The position numbers and the translations under genes are program-made. The notes below the pieces were generated by a model, which was given only the letters and a program-made list of their open reading frames with translations, did not search any database and had not been told where the DNA came from. Positions 55,731 to 63,957 of a stretch of 64,000 nt of DNA are shown here, one piece after another. This stretch comes from Actinomadura macrotermitis (GTDB taxonomy: Bacteria > Actinomycetota > Actinomycetes > Streptosporangiales > Streptosporangiaceae). Every line of letters starts with the position of its first letter. Position 1 is the first letter of the stretch. The stretch spans positions 310,001 through 374,000 of the forward strand of contig NZ_WEGH01000006.1 of NCBI RefSeq assembly GCF_009604375.1. The letters are read 5' to 3'.

Positions 55731-57242
55731 TCACGCAGAGTATTCGTGCACCACCACCGCCGCGGCCCCCACCCCGGGATGGCGCTGTAGCACCGCCTCG
55801 ATCTCGCCGAGCTCCATCCGGACCCCGGAGATCTTGACCTGCCGGTCGACCCGGCCGAGGTACTGCAGCGTCGGGCGCGCGTCGCCGCCGGCGCCCGGGG
55901 GCAGCAGCTTCACCGCGTCGCCGGTGCGGTAGAGGCGGCCGGTCGGGCTCTCCTCGAAGGGGTCCTGGTAGAAGGCGTCGCAGGTGCGCTGGGGGTCGCC
56001 CAGGTAGCCGCGGCCGACGCAGACGCCGCCGACGAACAGCTCGCCGGTCTCCTCCAGGTCGCAGGCGCTCCAGGTGCCGTCGTCCTCGTGCCGCAGCACG
56101 TAGAGGCGGGAGTTGACGATCGGCACGCCGATCGGCAGCCGCAGCAGCTCCAGGTCGCCGGCCGTCACGGTGTGGTGGGTGACGTCGTCGGAGCACTCGG
56201 TCGGGCCGTAGGCGTTCAGCAGCCGGGCGTGCGGCATCGCCTCCAGCCAGCGGCGCGACAGCTCGGCGGGCAGCTCCTCGCCGGTGGCGATCATCCAGCG
56301 CAGGCCGCCGAGCGAGCCGGCGGGCGCGCCGGCCAGGTCGTCCAGCAGGTGCCTGACCATGGTCGGGACCAGCTCGACGATGGTGATGCCCTGCGCGTCC
56401 ACCGCGCGGGCGAAGGCGACCGGGTCGTGGCCGACCTCGTCGCCGATCACGTCCACCCGGCCGCCGATCAGCAGCGGGCACAGCATCTGCCAGACCGAGA
56501 TGTCGAAGCCGAGCGGGGCGGTCTGGGCGACCACGTCGGCGCCGGTCAGCTCCAGATCGACGATCTTGGCGTAGAGGTGGTTGATCATGCCCTGGTGCTC
56601 GACCACGGCGCCCTTGGGCTTGCCGGTCGAACCCGAGGTGAACAGCACGTACCGGGGCCGGTCGAGCGAGTCCAGCCGGGCCGGGCCCGCCCAGGGCGCG
56701 CAGGCCGCGGCGCGCTCCGCCCGCACCACCGTGCACCCGGCCGCGGCGGCGCCCTCCAGCAGGGCCGGGGCGGAGGCGCCGGTGTCCACGGTGAGCAGCA
56801 CCGACGCGCCGGCCTGGCCGAGCACGTCGCGGACGCGGGCGGCGGGCCAGGTCTCGTCGGCCGGCACGTACAGGGCGCCGATCAGCTCGATCGCCAGGAA
56901 CGCCGCGATCACGCTGGCGCAGCGCTCGCCGCCGACCCCGACGACGGTACCGGGCTCGACGCCCGACTCCTCCAGCAACGTGGCGAGGCGGCGGGCCTCG
57001 GCGGCCAGCTCGGCGTAGGAGAGAGCGCGGTGCCGGTCGGTGACGGCGGGCCGGTCGCGCTCAGCGGCCAGGCGCTCCACCCGGGTGATCACGGCGTCGG
57101 TCAGGTCGACCGCAAGATCGCTCGTCATGCCGTGCCGGGCGGCGAGCTCACGGGCGCGCCCGGCCTCGGCCACCGAGACCGGCAGGACGGGCAGACCGGT
57201 CAGGGGCAGCAGCCGGTCGGCGACGGGACCGCGAGCATTCAT
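55731..57242 (-). CDS. Stand-alone NRPS adenylation protein lacking A9-A10 (N-terminal part of a split A domain)
   Basis: 503 aa from ATG 57242. Core motifs in order: A2 near 124-131, A3 [12 protein letters not shown] (200-211), A4 FDISVWQ (246-252), A5 NAYGPTE (343-349), A6 GELFVGGVCVGRGYLG (400-415), A7 YRTGD (438-442), A8 GRVDRQVKISGVRMELGEIE (463-482). The protein ends VGAAAVVVHEYSA, so A9, A10 and the catalytic A10 lysine are absent, and neither other frame downstream supplies them. By-eye pocket: D247, I248, W251, E290, I318, T320, A344, D352, D353. The three extra acidic residues suit a basic amino acid, most simply the Dap made by the adjacent divergent genes. It has no carrier domain. 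It should work with the A stub of NRPS1, which begins where this protein ends. Confidence 0.85.
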   Translation of the reverse strand: MNARGPVADRLLPLTGLPVLPVSVAEAGRARELAARHGMTSDLAVDLTDAVITRVERLAAERDRPAVTDRHRALSYAELAAEARRLATLLEESGVEPGTVVGVGGERCASVIAAFLAIELIGALYVPADETWPAARVRDVLGQAGASVLLTVDTGASAPALLEGAAAAGCTVVRAERAAACAPWAGPARLDSLDRPRYVLFTSGSTGKPKGAVVEHQGMINHLYAKIVDLELTGADVVAQTAPLGFDISVWQMLCPLLIGGRVDVIGDEVGHDPVAFARAVDAQGITIVELVPTMVRHLLDDLAGAPAGSLGGLRWMIATGEELPAELSRRWLEAMPHARLLNAYGPTECSDDVTHHTVTAGDLELLRLPIGVPIVNSRLYVLRHEDDGTWSACDLEETGELFVGGVCVGRGYLGDPQRTCDAFYQDPFEESPTGRLYRTGDAVKLLPPGAGGDARPTLQYLGRVDRQVKISGVRMELGEIEAVLQRHPGVGAAAVVVHEYSA

Positions 57243-57602
57243 CTTAACTCTCCGTGATGTAGAACTTCTCGACCGTCATCACCGAATGAGCCGGAGGTAT
57301 GGCCGGATGGGCTAGCTTATGTCGGTCCTCGAGGGAACGTTCACCGATTCCCCGGATAACACCCTACTTACGACCTACCGGTGGGTAAGCAGAGGGTTGC
57401 GACGGGACATGGCCGAAGGTACGGTGAGGCTTCGCCCCGGTTCGCCCCAGAACCTCGCGGCGTACTCGGGGGAAGACGGGGGAACGGCCAGAAATTGATT
57501 TCTGGATATTCGACGCGGGGAAAAAATGGCGGATCAAAAGTCTCGCGTCCCCTTTCCCACTTCCACCGATCCATCAATTGTCATTCATTCAAGGGTGGCA
57601 GC
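57243..57602. promoter_or_regulatory. Divergent promoter region between the A protein and the Dap genes
   Basis: 360 bases. ACCTACCGGTGGGT (57373-57386) is a palindrome with one mismatched pair. The last 110 bases before the sbnA-like start are A/T-richer than average and may be an untranslated leader. An open frame continues upstream of GTG 57603 without conserved residues. No TTAGGTTAGGCTAACCTAA-like iron box is seen. Confidence 0.4.
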
Positions 57603-58592
57603 GTGCCCATCATCACCTCGCCGCAGGATTTCAATGTCGAGGACCTTTATGTGGACCTTCGGCCTGCCCTCGGCTGTCCTGTTCATCTCAAGTGCGAGGG
57701 CTTCAACTTCGCCGGCTCGGTGAAGCTCAAGGCCGCCGCCGCGATGGTGGCGGCGGCCGAGCGCGACGGGGTGCTGACCCCCGGCTCGATCATCGTCGAG
57801 TCCTCCTCGGGCAACCTCGGCATCGCGCTCAGCGTCATCGCGGCGAGCAAGGGGTACCGGTTCGTCTGCGTGACCGACCCGCGCTGCAACCCCGCCTCGA
57901 TGCGGGTGATGCGCGCGCTCGGCGCCGAGGTGCGGGTCATCTCCCGCCAGGACGGCAACGGCGGCTTCCTGGAGAGCCGGATCCGCTACGTCCAGGGCCT
58001 GTGCGAGTCCGGCGGCGACTACGTCTGGCTGAACCAGTACGCCAACGCCAACAACTCCATGGCGCACTACAGCGGGACCGCGCCCGCCATCGACCGCGCG
58101 TTCCCGGGCCTGGAGGTGCTGTTCGTCGGCGCCGGCACCACCGGGACCCTGATGGGCTGCGCCCGCTACTTCCGCGAGAAGCGGCGCCCGGTCACCATCG
58201 TGGCGATCGACGCGGTCGGCTCGGTCACCTTCGGCGGCATCCCCGAGCGCCGGATGGTCCCCGGGCTCGGCACCAGCCGCCGCCCCGAGCTGGTCGACGA
58301 GTCGCTCGTCGACGACGTCGTGCACGTCGCCGAGGCCGACACCATCCGCACCGTGCACGCCCTGGCCGCGCGCGGCTTCCTGTTCGGCGGCTCGACCGGC
58401 ACCGTGGTGTCCGGCGCGGCCCGCTGGCTGGCCGACAAATACCCCGGCCAGGAGCCCGTCGCCGTCGCCATCGCCCCCGACCTGGGCGAACGCTACCTCG
58501 ACTCGATCTACGAGGAGAGCTGGCTGCGCGAGAACTTCGCCGGCCTGGCCCCCGAACTGTCCCTGCCGGGCGCCGATATCCTCGGCGTCTGA
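57603..58592 (+). CDS. sbnA: SbnA-like PLP enzyme: O-phospho-L-serine + L-glutamate to ACEGA (Dap pathway)
   Basis: 329 aa from GTG 57603, with an AGGGTGG site just upstream and conservation beginning at PIITSPQDFNVEDLYVDL. Cysteine-synthase fold: PLP lysine Lys41 in FAGSVKLKAA, substrate loop ESSSGNLGIAL, phosphate-binding GAGTTGTLMG, and FLFGGSTGTVVSGA near the end. SbnA-type enzymes join the serine carbon skeleton to glutamate, giving N-(1-amino-1-carboxyl-2-ethyl)-glutamate. The sbnB-like gene follows 32 bases later, so the pair makes L-2,3-diaminopropionate. True cysteine synthase is less likely because of this pairing and the NRPS context. Confidence 0.88.
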   Translation: MPIITSPQDFNVEDLYVDLRPALGCPVHLKCEGFNFAGSVKLKAAAAMVAAAERDGVLTPGSIIVESSSGNLGIALSVIAASKGYRFVCVTDPRCNPASMRVMRALGAEVRVISRQDGNGGFLESRIRYVQGLCESGGDYVWLNQYANANNSMAHYSGTAPAIDRAFPGLEVLFVGAGTTGTLMGCARYFREKRRPVTIVAIDAVGSVTFGGIPERRMVPGLGTSRRPELVDESLVDDVVHVAEADTIRTVHALAARGFLFGGSTGTVVSGAARWLADKYPGQEPVAVAIAPDLGERYLDSIYEESWLRENFAGLAPELSLPGADILGV

Positions 58593-58624
58593 TCATCACC
58601 AGCCATTCCACGGAGCACACGGAT

Positions 58625-59650
58625 ATGACGCAGTCCCCCTCTTTCGCCGTGATCTCGGGCGCCCAGGTGCACGAGGCGATCACCGGCCGCGAGCAGCAGG
58701 TCACCCGCATGATCGAGGCCGCCTACCGGCTGCACGGCGAGGGGCGCACGGTCAACCCCGACTCCTACTTCCTGCGCTTCCCCGACCAGCCGGCCAACCG
58801 GATCATCGCGCTGCCGGCCTCGGTCGAGGGCGAGGTGAACGCGCACGGCATCAAGTGGATCTCCTCGTTCCCCGGCAACGTCGCGGGCGGCATCCCGCGC
58901 GCCTCCGCCGTGCTGATCCTCAACGACACCGCGACCGGCTACCCGTTCGCGTGCCTGGAGAGCTCGATCATCTCCGCCGCCCGCACCGCCGCCTCGGCCG
59001 CGCTCGCCGCCGTCGAGCTCGCCGGGCGGCGCGGCGTCCGGCCCCGCCGGGTCGGCTTCTTCGGCGTCGGCCTGATCGCCCGCTACATCCACACCTACCT
59101 GGTGGGCAACGGCCTGGAGTTCGACGAGCTCGGCGTGCACGACCTGTCGGCCGAGCACGCCGAGGGGTTCAAGGGGTACCTGGAGCGCACCGAGAAGGGC
59201 GCCGTCACGATCCACGAGAAGGCCGAGGACCTGGTCCGCTCGTCCGACCTGATCGTGTTCGCCACGGTCGCCGGCGAGCCGCACGTCACCGACCCGGCCT
59301 GGTTCGGGCACAACCCGCTGGTCCTGCACGTCTCGCTGCGCGACCTGTCCCCCGAGATCATCCTGGACTCCTACAACGTCGTCGACGACGTCGAGCACTG
59401 CATGAAGGCCAACACCTCCCCGCACCTGGCGGAGCAGCGGGTCGGCAACCGCGATTTCGTCGCCGGCACGCTCTACGACGTCCTCACCGGCGCGACCACT
59501 CCCCCGGCCGACAAGCCGGTCGTGTTCTCCCCGTTCGGGCTCGGCGTGCTGGACCTGGCCGTCGCCCGCTACGTCTACGACCAGGTCACCGCCGCCGGCG
59601 ACCTGCAGGAGATCCCGGGCTTCTTCCACGAGATGAAGCGCTACGGCTGA
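58625..59650 (+). CDS. sbnB: SbnB-like 2,3-diaminopropionate synthase (ornithine cyclodeaminase family)
   Basis: 341 aa. NAD-binding motif GFFGVGLIARYIHTYL, the family stretch IKWISSFPGNVAGGIPRAS (Lys contacting substrate) and a C-terminal PVVFSPFGLGVLDLAVA. SbnB oxidatively splits ACEGA into L-Dap and 2-oxoglutarate with NAD. It forms a two-gene unit with sbnA and ends in a strong terminator. The length and the PGN-GGIPRAS stretch favour the SbnB branch over ornithine cyclodeaminase. Confidence 0.9.
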   Translation: MTQSPSFAVISGAQVHEAITGREQQVTRMIEAAYRLHGEGRTVNPDSYFLRFPDQPANRIIALPASVEGEVNAHGIKWISSFPGNVAGGIPRASAVLILNDTATGYPFACLESSIISAARTAASAALAAVELAGRRGVRPRRVGFFGVGLIARYIHTYLVGNGLEFDELGVHDLSAEHAEGFKGYLERTEKGAVTIHEKAEDLVRSSDLIVFATVAGEPHVTDPAWFGHNPLVLHVSLRDLSPEIILDSYNVVDDVEHCMKANTSPHLAEQRVGNRDFVAGTLYDVLTGATTPPADKPVVFSPFGLGVLDLAVARYVYDQVTAAGDLQEIPGFFHEMKRYG

Positions 59651-59658
59651 CCCGCCGC

Positions 59659-59692
59659 CGTTCCGCGGGCGTCTTTGGACGCCCGCGGAACG
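59659..59692. terminator. Terminator after sbnB
   Basis: A perfect 15-bp stem (59659-59673 with 59678-59692) with a TTTG loop, 8 bases after the sbnB stop. It marks the right boundary of the NRPS cluster. Confidence 0.8.
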
Positions 59693-59706
59693 GGAACGCC
59701 TCGGAC

Positions 59707-59940
59707 ATGGATGACAAGCGAGCCGACGTCCAAGCCCTGTCCCCGTTCCAGCTGCTGGTCTACGAGACCGTCGCCGAACTCGACAAATCCGGCACAGCGG
59801 CCGACATCGCGACCCTCCAGGACCTGATCGACAGCCCCGAGGAGGACCTGTGGGCCGCCCTCAGCACCCTGGTCTCGGCGAACCACCTGCACTCCACCCC
59901 CCAGGGCTACGTCCTGGGACCCCATGACTGGAGCGCCTGA
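59707..59940 (+). CDS. Small hypothetical protein, possibly winged-helix-like
   Basis: 77 aa from ATG 59707. The sequence LSPFQLLVYETVAELDKSG, then ATLQDLIDSPEEDLWAALST and ANHLHSTPQGYVLGP, alternates helix-helix-helix-strand in a way that fits a small winged helix. No ribosome site is clear, as it follows 14 bases after the sbnB terminator. Its stop adjoins the convergent Uma2 gene. I do not recognise the family. Confidence 0.6.
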   Translation: MDDKRADVQALSPFQLLVYETVAELDKSGTAADIATLQDLIDSPEEDLWAALSTLVSANHLHSTPQGYVLGPHDWSA

Positions 59941-60519
59941 TCACCCGAACTCGGCGGTCTCCAGCTCGAACCCGAACGGCTCCGGCAGCGGCAACCGCTT
60001 CCCGAACGCCACCGAGGCGGCCTCCTGGTAGTCGTCGTCCCCCGGGTCGGTGAACAAGGTGACAGACCGGTGTTCACGGTCGACCAGGAGATAGAGGGGA
60101 ATGTCCGCACGCGCGTAGCAGTGCCGTTTCGCCTCCCGGTCCTGCTCGGGCCGGGAGGACGTCACCTCGACCACCAACAGCACCCCGTCAGCGGGCATCC
60201 ATGCCTCGGCCCCGCCGAACAGATCCAGCTCGCTGGGGGCGAAGGTGGCATCAGGGATCACATGGTTCTTGGGACACCGCCCTCCGCTGGGGACGACGAG
60301 CCCCTTGTTGGCCGCATAGTCCACATCAGCGGTGCTGTTGCGGTAGATCTGCCGGACGATCTTCCCGGCGCACTTCTCATGATCGCCCAAGGGGGGTGGG
60401 GTCACGACGATCTCTCCGTCGATCAGCTCGGCGCGGAAGCCCTCGGGGGTGTCGAGGGCGAGGAAACCTTCCAGGAGGAAGTCCTCCTGCACATGCTGGT
60501 CATGAGCCATCGCGGTCAT
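59941..60519 (-). CDS. Uma2-family (DUF820) PD-(D/E)xK nuclease-like protein
   Basis: 192 aa from ATG 60519, or M4 at 60510. GFRAELIDGEIVVTPPP, VIPDATFAPSELD and GVLLVVEVTSSRPEQDR give the core Asp and the E-x-(T/S) strand of Uma2 proteins. Function unknown, as for the copy at 30494-31057, from which it is clearly diverged. Confidence 0.82.
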   Translation of the reverse strand: MTAMAHDQHVQEDFLLEGFLALDTPEGFRAELIDGEIVVTPPPLGDHEKCAGKIVRQIYRNSTADVDYAANKGLVVPSGGRCPKNHVIPDATFAPSELDLFGGAEAWMPADGVLLVVEVTSSRPEQDREAKRHCYARADIPLYLLVDREHRSVTLFTDPGDDDYQEAASVAFGKRLPLPEPFGFELETAEFG

Positions 60520-61007
60520 GCCCTGCTCCTTCCTCGTCGAAGACGAGTCTAGTGACAGGGCGCCACCTTTCGCATACAGATCGTGCTTCCCGGTATCGGC
60601 ACCCTCAGCGTACGACGCCCGCCCCGCCCGGACGATGACCGCCTCGGCGACACCGCGCAGCCCGCGCGCGGCATACCGTTTGGGCCGCGCGGATCCGAGC
60701 TACGAGCGCATCAGCGCGTATGTGGCGCAGAGTGCGTGCCTCCAGCCGTCCAGCGGGAAGGCGAGCGGGCGCGCTCAGGCATGCTGAACAGCCCGCAGCC
60801 GGTCACCGGGATGCGGAGCGGCCCGGCGCCGTCGGACGAGACGCGGGCCGGGCCGGATTCCAGGGATTCCGCTCTTGCCGGTCGTCCCGGTGAACGGCCC
60901 GGCTGGAATCGCATCGGCACAGTTCAGGTTGCGGATGCCCTGCGTATGGGGGGTATTCGGGCAGTCCCGGCAGGATGCGGCGACTCATCCTGTTAGGAGA
61001 ACTTTTC
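60520..61007. other. Intergenic region before phospholipase C
   Basis: 488 bases with only short unsupported open frames and no conserved protein I recognise. AGGAGA at 60995-61000 is the ribosome site of the phospholipase gene. Confidence 0.4.
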
Positions 61008-63047
61008 ATGAGCGCAGTCGACCGCCGGCGTTTCCTGCAGATCGCGGGCGGCGCCACCGCCTTCTCGATGCTGCCCGACAGCATCGCCCGGGCTGCCGCC
61101 ATCCCGGCGCACCACCGCACCGGGACCATCCGCGACGTCGAGCACGTCGTGGTGCTCATGCAGGAGAACCGCTCGTTCGATCACTACTTCGGCGCGCTGC
61201 GCGGTGTGCGGGGGTTCGGCGACCCGCGGCCCGTCGCGCTGCCGAACGGCAAGCCGGTGTGGCACCAGCCGGACGGCGCCGGGGAGGTGCTGCCGTTCCG
61301 CCCGGACGCCCCCGACCTCGGCATGAAGTACCTGACCGGCCTGAACCACGACTGGCGCGGCGGGCAGAAGGCCTGGAACCAGGGCCGCTACGACAACTGG
61401 ATCGCGGCCAAGACCGCCAACACGATGGCGTACCTGAAGCGGGACGACATCCCGTTCCACTACGCCCTCGCCGACGCGTTCACCGTCTGCGACGCCTACC
61501 ACTGCTCGTTCATCGGGGCGACCGACCCCAACCGGTACTACATGTGGAGCGGCCACACCGGCAACGACGGCACCGGCGGCGGGCCCGTCCTCGGCAACGA
61601 CGAGCGCGGCTACGACTGGACGACCTACCCCGAGCGGCTGGAGCAGGCGGGCGTCTCCTGGAAGGTCTACCAGGACGCCGGCGACGGCCTGGACGCCGCG
61701 GGCTCCTGGGGCTGGACCGACGACGCGTTCATCGGCAACTACGGCGACAACTCGCTGCTGTACTTCAACAAGTACCGCAACGCCGAGCCGGGCGACCCGC
61801 TGTACGACAAGGCCCGCACCGGGACCGACGTGAAGTCCGGCGGGACCTACTTCGACGTCCTGAAGGACGACGTCGTGCACGGCCGCCTGCCGCAGGTCTC
61901 CTGGATCGCCGCGCCCGAGGCCTACAGCGAGCACCCGAACTGGCCCGTCAACTACGGCGCCTGGTACATCGCGCAGGTGCTGGACGCGCTGACGGCCGAC
62001 CCCGAGGTGTGGAGCAAGACCGTCTTGCTGCTCACCTACGACGAGAACGACGGGTTCTTCGACCACGTCGTGCCGCCCTACGCCCCGGCGTCGCGCGCGC
62101 AGGGACAGTCCACCGCGCCGACCACCGGCGAGTACTTCCCCGGCTCGGGGAGCCTGCCCGCGGGCCCCTACGGGCTCGGGCCGCGCGTGCCGATGATCGC
62201 GATCTCGCCGTGGAGCAAGGGCGGCTGGGTCTGCTCGCAGACCTTCGACCACACCTCCATCATCCGCTTCCTGGAGAAGCGGTTCGGCGTGCACGAGCCG
62301 AACATCTCCCCGTGGCGGCGCGCGGTGTGCGGCGACCTCACCAGCGCGTTCGACTTCTCGCGGCGCGATGAGAAGCCCGCGCCGCTGCCGTCCACCGGCG
62401 GGTACCTGCCGCCGGACAAGAAGCGGCACCCCGACTACGTCCCGGCCCGGCCGGCGTCGCCCGCGATGCCGAAGCAGGAGCCCGGCCGCCGCCCGGCGCG
62501 GCCGCTGCCCTACAACCTGACGGTCGCGGCGAAGACCGACGCGGCCGCCGGGCGCGTCACCCTGGAGTTCGCCGCCGGGCCCCGCGCGGGCGCCTGCTTC
62601 CATGTCACCTCGGCCACCCGCACCGACGGCCCCTGGACCTACACCGTCGAGCCGGGCAAGTCCCTGTCCGAGAGCTGGACCACCAAGGACGCCTACGACC
62701 TGTCGGTGCACGGCCCCAACGGGTTCTTCCGCCGCTACCGGGGCGACCTGTCCAAGGGCGGCCCGCAGGTGTCGGTCCGCCGGGCGGGCGGCGACGTGCG
62801 GCTGAGCATCGCCAACCCGGGCCGGACCACCTGCGAGGTGACCGTCACCAGCGCCTACGGCGGCGGGCGGCCGGCGCGGCTGCGGGTGCGGCCCGGGCAG
62901 CGGATCAGCCACACCGTGGGGCTGCACCACTCGGCGTCCTGGTACGACCTGACGGTGACGGCCGACAGCGACCCGTCCTACCTGTGGCGCGTCGCCGGGC
63001 ACGTCGAGACCGGCCGCCCGAGCCTCAGCGACCCGGCGCTCGGCTGA
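61008..63047 (+). CDS. Secreted phospholipase C (phosphoesterase family), Tat-exported
   Basis: 679 aa from ATG 61008 with AGGAGA 7 bases upstream. The twin-arginine signal is DRRRFLQIAGG (residues 5-15), ending near AARAAA-like cleavage sites about residue 30. The catalytic domain begins HVVVLMQENRSFDHYFGALRG, with the metal-binding ENRSFDHYFG of bacterial non-haemolytic PLC and acid phosphatases, and LLLTYDENDGFFDHVVPP further on. The C-terminal region from about residue 495 holds two DUF756 beta domains, as in phosphocholine-specific PLC. It hydrolyses phosphatidylcholine or sphingomyelin head groups outside the cell, often a phosphate-starvation response. Confidence 0.9.
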   Translation: MSAVDRRRFLQIAGGATAFSMLPDSIARAAAIPAHHRTGTIRDVEHVVVLMQENRSFDHYFGALRGVRGFGDPRPVALPNGKPVWHQPDGAGEVLPFRPDAPDLGMKYLTGLNHDWRGGQKAWNQGRYDNWIAAKTANTMAYLKRDDIPFHYALADAFTVCDAYHCSFIGATDPNRYYMWSGHTGNDGTGGGPVLGNDERGYDWTTYPERLEQAGVSWKVYQDAGDGLDAAGSWGWTDDAFIGNYGDNSLLYFNKYRNAEPGDPLYDKARTGTDVKSGGTYFDVLKDDVVHGRLPQVSWIAAPEAYSEHPNWPVNYGAWYIAQVLDALTADPEVWSKTVLLLTYDENDGFFDHVVPPYAPASRAQGQSTAPTTGEYFPGSGSLPAGPYGLGPRVPMIAISPWSKGGWVCSQTFDHTSIIRFLEKRFGVHEPNISPWRRAVCGDLTSAFDFSRRDEKPAPLPSTGGYLPPDKKRHPDYVPARPASPAMPKQEPGRRPARPLPYNLTVAAKTDAAAGRVTLEFAAGPRAGACFHVTSATRTDGPWTYTVEPGKSLSESWTTKDAYDLSVHGPNGFFRRYRGDLSKGGPQVSVRRAGGDVRLSIANPGRTTCEVTVTSAYGGGRPARLRVRPGQRISHTVGLHHSASWYDLTVTADSDPSYLWRVAGHVETGRPSLSDPALG

Positions 63048-63060
63048 CGCCGCCGGCCGG

Positions 63061-63083
63061 CCGGGCCCGCGCGGCGGGCCCGG
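63061..63083. terminator. Terminator shared by the phospholipase C and VOC genes
   Basis: A 9-bp stem (63061-63069 with 63075-63083) with a 5-base loop fills the 36-base gap between two convergent genes, so it can serve both. Confidence 0.65.
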
Positions 63084-63458
63084 TCAGCCGTGGGCGGTGT
63101 CGATGACGCAGAACCGGTTGCCCTCGGTGTCGGCGAGGACGACGAAGTCGGGATCGTCGGGGTACATGTCCCAGGACACCTGCCGCGCGCCGAGCGCGAG
63201 CAGCCGCTCGATCTCGGCCGCCTGCTCGGCGGCGTCGGCGGTGTACAGGTCGACGTGGACGCGCGGGTGCTCCTGCACCGGCGACACGCTGAGGCCGAGC
63301 GCGACCGGCGTGCCGGGGCCGCCGTCCGCCGGGACCAGCACGGTCCAGTCGTCCTTCACCGCGCCGTCGCGCGGCACGTAGTTCAGCGCACTGCTCCAGA
63401 AGGCCACCGCGCGCCGCACGTCCGAGGCGCCCAGCACGATCGATCCGATGCTCACCAT
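63084..63458 (-). CDS. VOC-superfamily (glyoxalase/bleomycin-resistance-like) protein
   Basis: 124 aa. It has the paired beta-alpha-beta-beta-beta layout: GSIVLGASDVRRAVAFWSSA at the start and DPDFVVLADTEGNRFCVID at the end, with possible metal ligands His and Glu. Such proteins include dioxygenases, glyoxalases and drug-binding resistance proteins; no substrate can be named. It follows a second VOC gene by 7 bases. Confidence 0.8.
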   Translation of the reverse strand: MVSIGSIVLGASDVRRAVAFWSSALNYVPRDGAVKDDWTVLVPADGGPGTPVALGLSVSPVQEHPRVHVDLYTADAAEQAAEIERLLALGARQVSWDMYPDDPDFVVLADTEGNRFCVIDTAHG

Positions 63459-63465
63459 GCGTTGA

Positions 63466-63858
63466 TCATCGCATCTGGAGGATGTCCAGATAGTGCTGGT
63501 TGTACATCACGCCGAGGACGTTGCCGAAGGGATCGACGACGGAGGCGGTGACGAAGCCCTCGCCGCGCACGGTCGGGGGCAGGTGCTCGGTGGCGCCGAG
63601 CTCCAGCAGCCGCGCGACGGCGGCGTCCACGTCGTCGACGTGCCAGTAGACGATGGCGCCGGCCGGGCCGTCGGTCGCGCCGGGCGGGGCGTACGCGGCG
63701 TCGATCACGCCGAACTCGTGCTGGTAGTCGCCGATGCGGAACTCGATGTAGCCGGGGACGGCGAAGTAGGGCTCGGCGCCGAACAGCTCGGTGTACCAGC
63801 GCTCGGCCGCCTGGAGGTCGTTCGCCCAGAAGCTGGTGGTGGTGAGTCCGCGGAGCAT
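63466..63858 (-). CDS. VOC-superfamily protein
   Basis: 130 aa from ATG 63858. TTTSFWANDLQAAERWYTEL, then FRIGDYQHEFGVID and VDPFGNVLGVMYN, show the VOC fold with a His-Glu pair. It is co-directional with the VOC gene at 63084-63458, and divergent from a probable WYL-type regulator. Upstream frame extension to 63987 is not conserved. Confidence 0.8.
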   Translation of the reverse strand: MLRGLTTTSFWANDLQAAERWYTELFGAEPYFAVPGYIEFRIGDYQHEFGVIDAAYAPPGATDGPAGAIVYWHVDDVDAAVARLLELGATEHLPPTVRGEGFVTASVVDPFGNVLGVMYNQHYLDILQMR

Positions 63859-63916
63859 GTCCTGTTCCCTTCGCCTTGGCCGCCGTTCGGCCGCTTCCTG
63901 AACAGTAGGAGCCCAA

Positions 63917-63935
63917 TAGGACAGTGAACGTCCTA
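63917..63935. promoter_or_regulatory. Inverted repeat between the VOC gene and the edge regulator
   Basis: TAGGAC and GTCCTA are separated by 7 bases, and a third AGGAC follows at about 63938. It lies in the divergent promoter, suggesting control of the VOC gene by the adjacent regulator. Confidence 0.45.
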
Positions 63936-63957
63936 GCAGGACGGCAGGATGAGGACC

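Noticed and set aside
55678-56736. A frameshift that would give the stand-alone A protein its missing A9/A10 region
   Set aside because: Neither other frame after 55731 contains LPxYMVP- or NGKxDR-like sequence, and the 437 bases before NRPS1 hold no such remnant. The truncation looks real.
57243-57602. Iron-regulated siderophore cluster, suggested by sbnA/sbnB
   Set aside because: No DmdR/IdeR-like iron box, iron-chelate transporter, hydroxylase or aryl-acid gene was found. Dap genes also occur in antibiotic clusters, so a siderophore is possible but not supported.
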